64,000 nucleotides of DNA from Pseudanabaena sp. FACHB-1998 (GTDB lineage Bacteria > Cyanobacteriota > Cyanobacteriia > Pseudanabaenales > Pseudanabaenaceae), in the NCBI RefSeq assembly GCF_014696355.1, contig NZ_JACJQA010000014.1, positions 36,491 through 100,490 of the forward strand, read 5' to 3'. Shown piece after piece: positions 17,289 to 25,256 of this stretch. The first letter of the stretch is position 1; the number at the start of each line of letters is the position of its first letter. The position numbers and the translations under genes were made by a program. Under the pieces are notes generated by a model. The model searched no databases and had not been told where the DNA came from. It worked only from the letters and a program-made list of their open reading frames with translations.

Positions 17289-17398
17289 TATAGCTGTGGT
17301 CAATTGCATTAGGACAAATCAAAACCCAAGAAGCGAGTTGCGGCGCGAAGCGCCGCAACTCGCTTCTTGGGTTTTGTGGTCTAACAAGAATGACAACA
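17289..17398. repeat. Class 1 MITE-like hairpin element
   Basis: Perfect 26-bp arms (17321-17346 and 17350-17375; AAAACCCAAGAAGCGAGTTG...) surround a GAA loop. Left flank TATAGCTGTGGTCAATTGCA then TTAGGACA; right flank TCTAACAAGAATGACAAC. The flanks are the imperfect terminal inverted repeats seen also at 20093, 31193 and 38617. Confidence 0.85.
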
Positions 17399-17509
17399 TT
17401 ACTGAAATTTTAGCAAGGTGATTAGTTAGACAAACTGTAAAGATATTTAGCTAGAAAATGAGAGTCGCGAATAGATCGACTAATTTCTTGCTAGGAAAGA
17501 TAGACACAA

Positions 17510-17881
17510 ATGAGTAATAGCCGAATTTTTGATAGTGCTAAGTTTTTTAAATCAACAAACGGAGAGCCTATTCGCTCAGTTGTTACCGAATCTCCAGATA
17601 CCGTCGTGGTTGCTTGGTACATTAACCCCAACCAAGAGATTGCGCCCCATCTTCATCCCCATGGACAGGATACTTGGACTATTTTGCAGGGCAAAGGCAA
17701 ATATTATTTAGACCAACAAGGCACAACTGAAGCGATCGCCGCAGGAGATATCGTGATTGCGCCCAAAGGGTTTGTACATGGAGTATTGAACGATGGCGAA
17801 GAACCGTTAGTTTTTATCTCAACTGTTTCACCAGCTACCGCAGGATATCAACCTGTAGTGATCAGTACATCGGTTTCCTAA
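17510..17881 (+). CDS. Cupin domain protein
   Basis: A 123-residue single-domain cupin. Cupin motif 1 is PHLHPHGQDTWTILQGKGKYYL (about 46-67), with the metal-binding histidines and an aspartate/glutamine in place of the usual glutamate. Motif 2 is GDIVIAPKGFVHGVLN (about 84-99) with the last metal histidine. The fold is a small beta-barrel that binds a metal ion; substrates vary too widely to predict. The start at ATG 17510 gives a complete barrel. The gene stands between a class 1 repeat and its own terminator. It is probably cytosolic, with no signal peptide. Confidence 0.85.
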   Translation: MSNSRIFDSAKFFKSTNGEPIRSVVTESPDTVVVAWYINPNQEIAPHLHPHGQDTWTILQGKGKYYLDQQGTTEAIAAGDIVIAPKGFVHGVLNDGEEPLVFISTVSPATAGYQPVVISTSVS

Positions 17882-17935
17882 AATCCAAAGAGACTGATTT
17901 GCTCGCTTCCCTAGCAAATCAGCCTCTTTGGATTT
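17881..17935 (+). terminator. Terminator hairpin after the cupin gene
   Basis: 23-nt arms (17881-17903, 17913-17935; AAATCCAAAGAG...CTCTTTGGATTT) pair with one mismatch, followed by TATTG. The left arm begins at the cupin stop codon. Confidence 0.75.
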
Positions 17936-17962
17936 TATTGTAATTTTCGGGGCATACAAACT

Positions 17963-18361
17963 ATGAAATGGTTGATGAAATATTTTCAAGAAATCAAACT
18001 CAATAAATTGATTTTATGGTGCTATTTAATTTGGTATTTAGTAGTCATTACTTTTTATTTTGACCCTACACCTAAATTATGGATCAATGCTATGGGAATT
18101 AGTGGTGTAATTGGTACTGCATTGGTATTAAGCGTTTCTAATAGTCATAGCAAAATAGATTATTGGCAAATATTTCGACTTTATTTAATGCCCTTTTGTG
18201 TGTCTAGCTTCTCTTCATTGATTAAAGATCAAGGATTTATTGTAATTATTTCCCCTAAGCCACAGGAAACAATATTAGCAATCTTAAGTTGTGTGATTTT
18301 CTTGTTGATTATTGGAGCGATTAAATTAGCCACTAGAGCGATTAATCAAGAAACCAGCTAA
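17963..18361 (+). CDS. Small membrane protein of unknown function
   Basis: A 132-residue protein with four predicted transmembrane segments (about 17-35, 40-58, 70-95 and 101-122), separated by short loops; the charged N-terminus precedes the first. No catalytic motif is visible. Similar small membrane proteins without assigned function are common in bacteria. It is AT-richer than dapB, which starts 46 bp downstream in the same direction, so co-transcription with dapB is possible. M1 (17963) and M5 are both usable starts; I kept the longer form. Confidence 0.7.
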   Translation: MKWLMKYFQEIKLNKLILWCYLIWYLVVITFYFDPTPKLWINAMGISGVIGTALVLSVSNSHSKIDYWQIFRLYLMPFCVSSFSSLIKDQGFIVIISPKPQETILAILSCVIFLLIIGAIKLATRAINQETS

Positions 18362-18407
18362 CTTGTAAGCTAAGCTCGTAAATCATAATGCTTTCCAGTT
18401 TTAATCC

Positions 18408-19229
18408 ATGACCAATAATGTACAAATTCCTGTTGTTGTCTCTGGGGCGACAGGCAAAATGGGACGCGAAATTATTAAAGCGATCGCCCAAGCTCCAGAT
18501 ATGTATCTCGTAGGAGCGATCGGTCGCAAACATATCGGTGAAGATATCGGCGAAGTCATCGGTATTGGCGAATTAGAAATACCTGTGACTGACAATCTCG
18601 AAGTTGTCCTTGCTCAAGCTTCTCAAGAGCCGCAATTACCAGTAATGATCGATGTCACCCATCCCAGCATCATCTATGACAATATTCGCTCAGCGATCGC
18701 CTATGGTGTGCGTCCTGTGGTTGGCACAACAGGCTTAAGCGAACAACAAATTGCCGACCTTGCCATTTTTGCGGACAAGGCAAGCACAGGATGTATTATT
18801 GCCCCAAATTTCTCCGTCGGGGTGATTTTAATGCAACAAGCAGCGATCGCTGCCGCCAAATATTTTCAGCATGTCGAGATCATCGAACTGCACCACAATC
18901 AAAAGGCTGACGCTCCTAGCGGCACTGCTATTAAAACCGCCCAAATGCTCTCAGAACTGGGTCAATCCTTCAATCCTACTCTTGTCGAGGAAAAAGAACA
19001 TCTCACAGGCGCAAGAGGTGCAACCTATGGCGAAAATATTCACATTCACAGTGTACGTGTGCCGGGACTAGTTGCCCGTCAGGAAGTGATTTTTGGCGCG
19101 ATGGGTGAAACTTTAAAAATTGAACATAATGCTAGCGATCGCACCTGCTACATGGCAGGAGTCTTGCTCTGTGTCCGTAAAGTACTTGCCCTCAAGTCGC
19201 TAATTTACGGACTAGAAAAATTGCTCTAA
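18408..19229 (+). CDS. dapB: 4-hydroxy-tetrahydrodipicolinate reductase
   Basis: A 273-residue NAD(P)H-dependent enzyme that reduces 4-hydroxy-tetrahydrodipicolinate to tetrahydrodipicolinate in the diaminopimelate/lysine pathway. The nucleotide-binding loop is [12 protein letters not shown] (residues 10-21). VMIDVTHPS and VVGTTGLS are conserved Rossmann segments. The catalytic/substrate block is [22 protein letters not shown], with the His-His and Lys residues of the family. The C-terminal [13 protein letters not shown] and [12 protein letters not shown] complete it. DapB supplies both lysine and the meso-diaminopimelate of peptidoglycan. A strong terminator follows, shared with the tRNA gene on the other strand. 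Confidence 0.97.
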   Translation: MTNNVQIPVVVSGATGKMGREIIKAIAQAPDMYLVGAIGRKHIGEDIGEVIGIGELEIPVTDNLEVVLAQASQEPQLPVMIDVTHPSIIYDNIRSAIAYGVRPVVGTTGLSEQQIADLAIFADKASTGCIIAPNFSVGVILMQQAAIAAAKYFQHVEIIELHHNQKADAPSGTAIKTAQMLSELGQSFNPTLVEEKEHLTGARGATYGENIHIHSVRVPGLVARQEVIFGAMGETLKIEHNASDRTCYMAGVLLCVRKVLALKSLIYGLEKLL

Positions 19230-19264
19230 ACAAAAAGCCTTCGCTATGCGAAGGCTTTTTGTTT
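19228..19264. terminator. Bidirectional terminator between dapB and tRNA-Glu
   Basis: 17-bp perfect arms (AAACAAAAAGCCTTCGC and its complement) surround TAT, with T-runs on both strands. It ends dapB on the + strand and the downstream tRNA-Glu on the - strand. Confidence 0.9.
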
Positions 19265-19266
19265 AA

Positions 19267-19339
19267 TACCCCCAGGGGAATTCGAATCCCCGTCGCATCC
19301 GTGAAAGGGATGTGTCCTAGGCCTCTAGACGATGGGGGC
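19267..19339 (-). tRNA. tRNA-Glu (UUC), copy 1
   Basis: The complement reads GCCCCCATCGTCTAGAGGCC and folds as a 73-nt cloverleaf. Acceptor stem GCCCCCA/TGGGGGT (with the G1-U72 pair typical of cyanobacterial tRNA-Glu), anticodon loop CTTTCAC with anticodon TTC, T-arm GGGGATTCGAATCCCC, discriminator A. CCA is not encoded. In cyanobacteria this tRNA also carries the glutamate used for tetrapyrrole synthesis by HemA. It is identical to the copy at 19431. Confidence 0.95.
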
Positions 19340-19387
19340 GTATTGTTTGAGTTTTTTTAGCTTATTTAGCTAAGTTTCTTTTTCGAC

Positions 19388-19418
19388 AAAAAAGCCTTTG
19401 CAATGCAAAGGCTTTTTT
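19388..19418. terminator. Terminator between the two tRNA-Glu genes
   Basis: AAAAAAGCCTTTGCA (19388-19402) pairs with TGCAAAGGCTTTTTT (19404-19418), with T-runs on both strands. It would end transcription of the upstream tRNA copy (19431) before it reaches the second copy. Confidence 0.85.
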
Positions 19419-19430
19419 GCTTGTCAAGAA

Positions 19431-19503
19431 TACCCCCAGGGGAATTCGAATCCCCGTCGCATCCGTGAAAGGGATGTGTCCTAGGCCTCTAGACGATGGG
19501 GGC
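19431..19503 (-). tRNA. tRNA-Glu (UUC), copy 2
   Basis: Identical over all 73 nt to the copy at 19267-19339, in the same orientation, 91 bp apart. Each copy is followed, in its own direction, by a GCCTT(T/C)GC-type terminator hairpin, so the duplicated unit seems to include the terminator. Confidence 0.95.
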
Positions 19504-19570
19504 GTGTTCTTGACCTTTACTAAGATAACTATTTAGTTGTTAGTTTGTCAACACCTAAAGCAAACTTTAT

Positions 19571-19618
19571 CCATCAGGTAAAAAGACAACCCTTAAGTAG
19601 TGTCTTTTTACCTGATGG
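19571..19618. terminator. Hairpin at the end of the NUDIX gene
   Basis: 17-bp perfect arms CCATCAGGTAAAAAGAC (19571-19587) and complement (19602-19618) with a 14-nt loop. The right arm contains the NUDIX stop codon; the left side separates it from the tRNA-Glu promoter region. Confidence 0.7.
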
Positions 19619-20039
19619 GAGGACGAATGCCATAGTTACGGTAACGCCAATAGTCTTGCAAAATTTGAGCATGATCAAAGCACAACTGGCTTGGTATCTC
19701 CCACGCCGCGAAAATACCCACAGACTTTGCATCATCATCGGCTTTAGGTTCACCCACTGCTTCCGCCATATACACGGTACTAATCGTATGTAATCGTTCA
19801 TCACGACGAGGATCGGAGTAAATTCCTAATAAATCGATTAATTCAACTTTTAAACCTGTTTCTTCTTGAGCCTCGCGCCTTGCCGCATCTTCTAAACACT
19901 CGCCATAGTCCACAAATCCCCCAGCGATCGCCCATCCATGGGGTGGATTGAGACGTTCTATTAACACAATTGGCTGATGGGGGCGATCTCTGAGGGCAAT
20001 GATGATATCAACGGTAGGAACGGGATTGCGGTAAGCCAT
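19608..20039 (-). CDS. NUDIX hydrolase
   Basis: A 143-residue single-domain NUDIX enzyme. The Nudix box [23 protein letters not shown] (about residues 40-62) matches GX5EX7REUXEEXGU in full, including the metal-binding glutamates. Enzymes of this family cleave nucleoside diphosphates linked to another moiety; the substrate cannot be read from sequence. The N-terminus ([13 protein letters not shown], then [18 protein letters not shown]) resembles the ADP-ribose pyrophosphatase-like/MutT-like small enzymes of cyanobacteria. The C-terminus ends [11 protein letters not shown]. Start: ATG at 20039. It is transcribed away from a class 1 repeat. Confidence 0.9.
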   Translation of the reverse strand: MAYRNPVPTVDIIIALRDRPHQPIVLIERLNPPHGWAIAGGFVDYGECLEDAARREAQEETGLKVELIDLLGIYSDPRRDERLHTISTVYMAEAVGEPKADDDAKSVGIFAAWEIPSQLCFDHAQILQDYWRYRNYGIRPPIR

Positions 20040-20092
20040 GAGATTTCTAAGATTTACTATGAATTATGACAATGCACAAAATTATTTCCAAC

Positions 20093-20207
20093 TATAGCTG
20101 TTGCTATTCTTGTTAGGACACAAAACCAGAAGATGAGTTGCGGCGCAAAGCGCCGCAACTCGTTTCTTGGGCTTTAATTTGTCCTAATGCAAGTGACCAC
20201 AGCTATA
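20093..20207. repeat. Class 1 MITE-like hairpin element, complete copy
   Basis: The clearest full-length copy, 115 bp. The left end TATAGCTGTTGCTATTCTTG then TTAGGACA and the right end TGTCCTAATGC then AAGTGACCACAGCTATA are imperfect terminal inverted repeats. The core stem AGAAGATGAGTTGCGGCGC/GCGCCGCAACTCGTTTCTT surrounds an AAA loop, with one mismatch. It is inverted relative to the copies at 17289, 31193 and 38617. Confidence 0.85.
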
Positions 20208-20279
20208 TAGGAGGAATGGCATTGCTTTTTGCGCCTTAGAGGGTAATTACAGCTACAAAATACTGCTGACTACTAAGTT

Positions 20280-21125
20280 ATGATGCAGACTCATAATCCG
20301 AGAGCTATAAGCACTACTCGGCAGGAGAGTATTTCTTTGATTCCGATCAGCATAGAAATTGTAGAAGGTAATCCGAATCTTGCCTCTCTCTTGGGTTGGC
20401 ACTTACAACAGATTGGCTATTCGGTGTTTCAGGCTGTGAGTTGTCAGCAAGCAAAGCTGGTCTTTCAAAAGCAACAGCCGAGTTTAGTTATTTTAAGTAC
20501 TGACTTGCCAGATGGGGATGGCGTTGAGCTATGCCGTTGGTTTCATAAGCAAAGAAGTTCTTTGATTTTCGTAATTTCGGCACGTACCAGTGAGCCTGAC
20601 ATCGTGGAGGGTTTAAAAGCGGGTGCGGATGATTATTTGACGAAGCCCTTTGGGATGCAAGAATTTCTGGCTAGGGTAGAGGCTTTGACCCGGCGGTTAC
20701 GCACCTCTGCACCACCTGCGTGCTTAGACTATGGGGTTCTGAAAATTGACTTGGTACAGCGTCAAGTAAGACTTAAGGGCAGTGCGATCGACCTCACTCC
20801 CCAAGAATTTAGCTTGCTCTATGTCCTTGCTCAGTCCGAAGGGTTAGCCCTCAGTCGTGCCGAACTTTTGCAACGCGCCTGGCCAGATGAGATTAATAAT
20901 CCCCGTACCGTCGATACCCATGTTTTATCGTTGCGAAAAAAATTAGAGGTCGATCCCCAGCAGCCCAATTTAATTCAGACCGTTAGAAATATTGGCTATC
21001 GGTTTAACCCCGAAGCGCTATCTCGCCTACCCTTAAGACCGAACTCAGCAAGCGTTCAAAGTTCTACTAGCGATCGCCCACCCCAATTTACTGCACCACC
21101 AAGCCGTTCCTTTGCCAAGTATTAA
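20280..21125 (+). CDS. Atypical OmpR-family response regulator
   Basis: A 281-residue regulator: extended N-terminus (1-22), receiver (about 23-138), winged-helix DNA-binding domain (about 150-248, ending QTVRNIGYRF), and a Ser/Pro-rich tail. The receiver pocket is degenerate. The phospho-acceptor position is S73 in LVILSTDLP (Asp in canonical receivers); the acidic pair is E29-G30 rather than Asp-Asp; the conserved Thr is S100. Only K122 in TKPF remains. So it probably works without phosphorylation, as described for atypical receivers such as NblR-type regulators, or is controlled by binding or abundance. DNA-binding residues look intact. Which genes it controls is unknown. Confidence 0.88.
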   Translation: MMQTHNPRAISTTRQESISLIPISIEIVEGNPNLASLLGWHLQQIGYSVFQAVSCQQAKLVFQKQQPSLVILSTDLPDGDGVELCRWFHKQRSSLIFVISARTSEPDIVEGLKAGADDYLTKPFGMQEFLARVEALTRRLRTSAPPACLDYGVLKIDLVQRQVRLKGSAIDLTPQEFSLLYVLAQSEGLALSRAELLQRAWPDEINNPRTVDTHVLSLRKKLEVDPQQPNLIQTVRNIGYRFNPEALSRLPLRPNSASVQSSTSDRPPQFTAPPSRSFAKY

Positions 21126-21132
21126 GTCTAGT

Positions 21133-21166
21133 AAAGACAGGTTGTGCTTTGCGCTGCCTGTCTTTT
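21133..21166 (+). terminator. Terminator after the atypical response regulator
   Basis: AAAGACAGG (21133-21141) pairs with CCTGTCTTT (21157-21165) around a 15-nt loop containing GCTTTGCGC, followed by a short T-run. Confidence 0.7.
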
Positions 21167-21275
21167 GGGGAATAGCAATATTGCAACCGAGCTTCGGCTA
21201 TTAATCGGCTATTAAATAAAATCACAATTTTATCTATATACTTTCCTATCGCCATTAAACTGAGGTTTTAAAAGA

Positions 21276-21479
21276 TTGGAAATGTATAAAACCATGCAAA
21301 ATGCAGATGAATTTGAAAGTCTCACTTGGACAACTGATGCAAAGGTAAAATATAAAAATATCCCCTACTTTGTGCGTTCAAAGGCTCGTCAACGGATCGA
21401 GCAGTTAGCAGTAGCCTCTGGTAGTGATACGATTACGGCTGAAATTGTCGAAAAAGCAAGAGTTGAGTTTGGGCAGTGA
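21276..21479 (+). CDS. PCP-reductase-domain small protein
   Basis: A 67-residue protein consisting of a single PCP_red domain: LTWTTDAKVKYKNIPYFVRSKARQRIEQLA followed by SDTITAEIVEKARVEF. This domain forms the C-terminus of the ChlB subunit of light-independent protochlorophyllide reductase, and also occurs as stand-alone small proteins in cyanobacteria whose role is not settled. The stop codon overlaps the GTG start of murQ (GTGA), so the two are translationally coupled. M1 or M7 (21294) could be the start. The pairing with murQ is a positional fact, with no obvious pathway link. Confidence 0.85.
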   Translation: MEMYKTMQNADEFESLTWTTDAKVKYKNIPYFVRSKARQRIEQLAVASGSDTITAEIVEKARVEFGQ

Positions 21480-22378
21480 GCAATCAAGATCGGGGTTATT
21501 TATTAACTGAACAAGCAAATCCCCATAGCCACAATTTAGACCAGTTAAGCGCTTTGGAAATTGCGGAACTCTTCAACCAAGAAGATACCAAAGCCGTAGA
21601 AGCGGTAGGCAACGAAAAAGAGGCGATCGCCCAAGCCATTGATCTTATCGCCGCCGCGATCGCTAAGGGTGGCAGATTGTTTTATATTGGCGCAGGCACG
21701 AGTGGACGATTGGGCGTACTTGATGCTGCGGAATGTCCCCCCACTTTTTGTAGCGATCCTGAATTAATTCAGGGCATCCTTGCAGGAGGCATGAATGCGA
21801 TGGTGCGTAGCTCCGAAGCCCTAGAAGATCGCGAAGAAGATGGCGCGGCGATAATTATTGATAAAAATATAAGCGATCGGGATGTTGTATTTGGGATCAC
21901 CGCAGGAGGTACTACGCCCTATGTTCATGGCGCTTTAAAAGCTGCACGGCAAAGAGGGGCAAAAACAATCTTCTTTTGCTGTGTCCCCCCAGAGCAATTT
22001 CCCCTTCAATACGACATAGAGATTCGTCCTTTGGTTGGAGCAGAAATTTTAGCTGGTTCCACTAGGCTCAAAGCAGGGACAGCAACTAAACTAGTCTTAA
22101 ATACTATTTCTACTGGCGTAATGGTGCAACTAGGCAAAGTTTACGGCAATCGCATGATCGATGTTTCAGTTACTAATAGCAAACTCGAAGATCGCGCCAT
22201 TCGGATCATTCGCGATCTAACTTCAATTAGCCGTGAAGAAGCCGCCGAGCTTTTAGAGCAATCAGGTCGAAGAGTCAAACTAGCTCTGCTTATGCACTGG
22301 AAAAATTTAGATGTCAACACAGCCGAACAAATACTCAAAGATAATGGGGAGAATTTGGCTAGAGTTTCTCTAAATTGA
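21476..22378 (+). CDS. murQ: N-acetylmuramic acid 6-phosphate etherase
   Basis: A 300-residue SIS-domain enzyme that cleaves the lactyl ether of MurNAc-6-phosphate to give GlcNAc-6-phosphate and lactate during peptidoglycan recycling. Diagnostic blocks are GGRLFYIGAGTSGRLGVLDAAECPPTF (about 61-87), which includes the catalytic glutamate region, then FGITAGGTTPYVHGAL and the GSTRLKAGTATKLVLNTIST motif. Length is normal. The start is GTG at 21476, overlapping the upstream stop; no better ATG exists. The C-terminal UBA-like segment ends NTAEQILKDNGENLARVSL. Confidence 0.96.
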   Translation: MSNQDRGYLLTEQANPHSHNLDQLSALEIAELFNQEDTKAVEAVGNEKEAIAQAIDLIAAAIAKGGRLFYIGAGTSGRLGVLDAAECPPTFCSDPELIQGILAGGMNAMVRSSEALEDREEDGAAIIIDKNISDRDVVFGITAGGTTPYVHGALKAARQRGAKTIFFCCVPPEQFPLQYDIEIRPLVGAEILAGSTRLKAGTATKLVLNTISTGVMVQLGKVYGNRMIDVSVTNSKLEDRAIRIIRDLTSISREEAAELLEQSGRRVKLALLMHWKNLDVNTAEQILKDNGENLARVSLN

Positions 22379-22396
22379 AAATATAGCGGTAGCCCT

Positions 22397-22433
22397 GCAA
22401 TTCACAAAATGGCGTGGTCATTTTGTGAATTGC
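22397..22433. terminator. Hairpin after murQ
   Basis: Perfect 15-bp arms GCAATTCACAAAATG and complement surround GCGTGGT. It separates murQ from the polysaccharide cluster. There is no T-run, so termination is inferred from position. Confidence 0.6.
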
Positions 22434-22480
22434 GATATGTTGTGTGAGAAACTTTACCAAAATTTAGCATTAAATCAAAA

Positions 22481-23779
22481 GTGAAACGCCACGTTCTTAT
22501 CGTCAGTCCCCATTTCCCTCCTATCAATGCCGCCGATCATCAACGAATTCGGATGTCTCTGCCCTACTTCGATGATTTTGGATGGAAAGTTACGGTTTTA
22601 TGTATTGCTCCAGAATTTGTAGAAGGGATTTTAGATAATCAATTGATGTCTACGATTCCTCCAGAAACTGAAATAATTCAAGCCTCGGCTATTTCTCAAA
22701 AACTTTCTCGCAAATTCTTTTTAGGAAACCTAGCAGTTCGCTCTATTCCTTTTCTAGTTAGCGCTACTTCCAAATATTTTGAAAAGAACAAATTTGATTT
22801 AGTCTACTTCTCCACAACCATGTTTTTAACCATGGTGCTAGGTCGTTATTGGTTAAATAAGTACAAAGTTCCTTATATTCTCGATTTTCAAGATCCTTGG
22901 CTGAGTGATTATTACGATCGCACTCAAAGCGCACCACCTGGAGGAAGATTAAAATATAAGATAGCTCAGACCTTAGCTCAAACCTTAGAGCCATTCGCTT
23001 TAAAGAAAGCCAGTCACATTATTAGCGTTTCTCCTGAATATCCCAAGATGTTAATGCAAAGATATGCTTGGCTGAAAGAAGAGCAATTTACTGTATTACC
23101 CTTTGGCGCTCCTGAAAAGGACTTTGAAATATTGCCAAGTCTAAAGGTTCAACAAAAAATATTCGACCCTAATGATGGCTGCAAACATTGGGTATATGTG
23201 GGTAGAGGCGGGAATGATATGACCTTTAGTCTTAAATCTCTTTTTTTAGGTATTCAAAAATTACGTCGCGATTGCCCTGAAGACTGGCAAAAGGTCAAGC
23301 TACATTTTGTTGGCACTAAGTATTCGGTTTTTGATAACAACAAAGAAATTGAGGCGATCGCCAAACTTTATGATCTAGACGATCTAGTTATCGAACATCC
23401 ACAAAGAATTCCCTATTTTGAAGCGTTACAGGTTCTATCGGATAGTCATGCCATTTTGATAATTGGTTCAGATGATCGGAGCTATTCGGCTTCTAAGGTC
23501 TACCCCTATATACTGGCTCGAAAACCAATATTAGCGATCTTGCATCAAGAGAGTCTGGTGGTTAATGTGCTTAGAAATTGTCAAGCAGGGGAGGTTGTGA
23601 CGTTTAGCCAAGCTGATCCGAATGAGATTATGAATTTAATGATACCTAAACTCAGATCTTTATTAGCTCAATCTGAAAGCTATAGCAACTCAACAAAATG
23701 GAATGTATTTCAGCCTTACACGGCTAAAGAAATGACTCGTCGTCAATGTGCTATTTTTGATAGATATATCTCAGCCTAG
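22481..23779 (+). CDS. Glycosyltransferase, GT4-like (GT-B fold)
   Basis: A 432-residue cytosolic glycosyltransferase. The N-terminal Rossmann half starts HVLIVSPHFPPINAADHQRIR, typical of GT4 sugar transferases that process activated sugars. Further conserved-looking pieces are FDLVYFSTTMF, PYILDFQDPW and HIISVSPEYPKML. The C-terminal half has KHWVYVGRGG and a weak E-x7-E region around ASKVYPYILARKPILAI. Donor and acceptor sugars cannot be predicted. Start: GTG 22481, as no upstream ATG is in frame. It is the first of three genes in an apparent operon with a polymerase and a second GT4. Together they suggest synthesis of an extracellular polysaccharide. Confidence 0.85.
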   Translation: MKRHVLIVSPHFPPINAADHQRIRMSLPYFDDFGWKVTVLCIAPEFVEGILDNQLMSTIPPETEIIQASAISQKLSRKFFLGNLAVRSIPFLVSATSKYFEKNKFDLVYFSTTMFLTMVLGRYWLNKYKVPYILDFQDPWLSDYYDRTQSAPPGGRLKYKIAQTLAQTLEPFALKKASHIISVSPEYPKMLMQRYAWLKEEQFTVLPFGAPEKDFEILPSLKVQQKIFDPNDGCKHWVYVGRGGNDMTFSLKSLFLGIQKLRRDCPEDWQKVKLHFVGTKYSVFDNNKEIEAIAKLYDLDDLVIEHPQRIPYFEALQVLSDSHAILIIGSDDRSYSASKVYPYILARKPILAILHQESLVVNVLRNCQAGEVVTFSQADPNEIMNLMIPKLRSLLAQSESYSNSTKWNVFQPYTAKEMTRRQCAIFDRYISA

Positions 23780-23789
23780 TCAATTGTCC

Positions 23790-25256
23790 ATGCTAAAACA
23801 ATTACCAAGTCAATCTCAGGATACTAGACAAGCGAAGGTAGCTAATCGTAATGGACAGCGTAATTTACTGCCATTTTTCTGGCTCCTTTTAGGAGTATAT
23901 GCCGCTTTTAGTATTTCTCAAGTATATAGTAGCAACGTAATTATTGCTGAAGATGCATTTGGTGCAGTAACTATTTCTTTAGCATCAATTATACCTGTAT
24001 ACCTTTGGTGCTCTGGCAAAGCTTTTGGGATGCCGATTTTTCCTCTCTTCTCTTTGACCTATCTCTGGACTTGTGCCATCCCTTTACTAAGCGAAAATCC
24101 CGCAGTATTTGTTTATACTGTATCGGAAAGACTATTTGCCAGTATGACTGTTACGGGATTTTTAGCTCTGTCAGGCTTTATTTGGTATCAGTTCGTTAAT
24201 AGATTTCCTGAGCCCAATAGTCAGTATAGAGTCTTACCAGTGAAACGGGGAGACTCTATATTTCTTGCAATTTTATTGATAGGAAATTTATTTACTGTAG
24301 TCAGTCTAGCGGGATGGTTCTTACTAGATTCCGGCTCAACTTCTTTAATTCGTGGAGCAATATTAGGATTGACTGCCATTGCAACTTTTTCAATGGCTTA
24401 TAGATATGGCTCCAATAAATTGTCTCCTATCAATACTAATATTTATTTAATACTAGTTGTAATTTCTTTAATTATTAATGGTGTAGGACTTTTACTCATT
24501 AACTCCTTGACTATATTCTTAATTACAATTGTTGGATACTCTCTTGGGAAAGGGAAGTTTCCTTGGGTTACAGCTTGTATAATTCTTAGCATATACGCAT
24601 TACTTCATGCTGGCAAAGCCCCAATCCGAGAACTATATTGGCAGAAACCTGTAGATCCTTCACAATATATATCGAGATATGTAGAGTGGATTGATTTTGG
24701 AATTAAAGAAATATCAACACAATCAGATGAAAAAGTAGAAACTGAGCAATCTATTGTTGATCGTGCTAGTGTTCTGCAACAACTTCTGCTAACCCAATCA
24801 TTAACGGAAAAAGGCAAACCTCTATTAGAGGGATATACCTACGGAATTATTCCACAGCTACTTGTGCCCAGATTTTTAAATAGTGAAAAAATTACTAGTC
24901 ACGAAGGTACTTCCATTTTAAATATTTACTATGGCAGACAAACTCGTAGGGACACACAAAATACTACTATTGGTTGGGGGGTACTAGCCGAAGCCTATGC
25001 TAATTTTGGAATTTGGGGATGTGGTTTACTAGCTTTGATTTTTGGAGCTGGTTATGGATATGTCTCTTTAATAAGTATCAATGCGCCTGTATTTAGCGAT
25101 CGCTACTTATTTTCTATTCTCGTACTTAGTTATGCATTCCAAACTGAATTTACTGCAGGTGTATATGTGGCGGCTTTATTTCAATCTACTGTAACCTTAT
25201 TTGTTTTTGTGTTTTTCTTGATGAAAGTACAAAATATAGAAGCTATAGAAAGTTAG
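23790..25256 (+). CDS. Wzy-like polysaccharide polymerase (membrane)
   Basis: A 488-residue polytopic membrane protein with roughly 11-12 hydrophobic helices and a large extracytoplasmic loop between about residues 280 and 390. I prefer ATG 23790, ten bases after the upstream stop; a longer form from 23748 would overlap the glycosyltransferase by 32 bp. Architecture and position between two glycosyltransferases fit a Wzy/O-antigen-type polymerase that joins lipid-linked repeat units. There is no diagnostic sequence motif, so the call rests on topology and context. Composition is AT-rich with few HIP1 sites, consistent with a horizontally exchanged surface-polysaccharide locus. Confidence 0.65.
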   Translation: MLKQLPSQSQDTRQAKVANRNGQRNLLPFFWLLLGVYAAFSISQVYSSNVIIAEDAFGAVTISLASIIPVYLWCSGKAFGMPIFPLFSLTYLWTCAIPLLSENPAVFVYTVSERLFASMTVTGFLALSGFIWYQFVNRFPEPNSQYRVLPVKRGDSIFLAILLIGNLFTVVSLAGWFLLDSGSTSLIRGAILGLTAIATFSMAYRYGSNKLSPINTNIYLILVVISLIINGVGLLLINSLTIFLITIVGYSLGKGKFPWVTACIILSIYALLHAGKAPIRELYWQKPVDPSQYISRYVEWIDFGIKEISTQSDEKVETEQSIVDRASVLQQLLLTQSLTEKGKPLLEGYTYGIIPQLLVPRFLNSEKITSHEGTSILNIYYGRQTRRDTQNTTIGWGVLAEAYANFGIWGCGLLALIFGAGYGYVSLISINAPVFSDRYLFSILVLSYAFQTEFTAGVYVAALFQSTVTLFVFVFFLMKVQNIEAIES

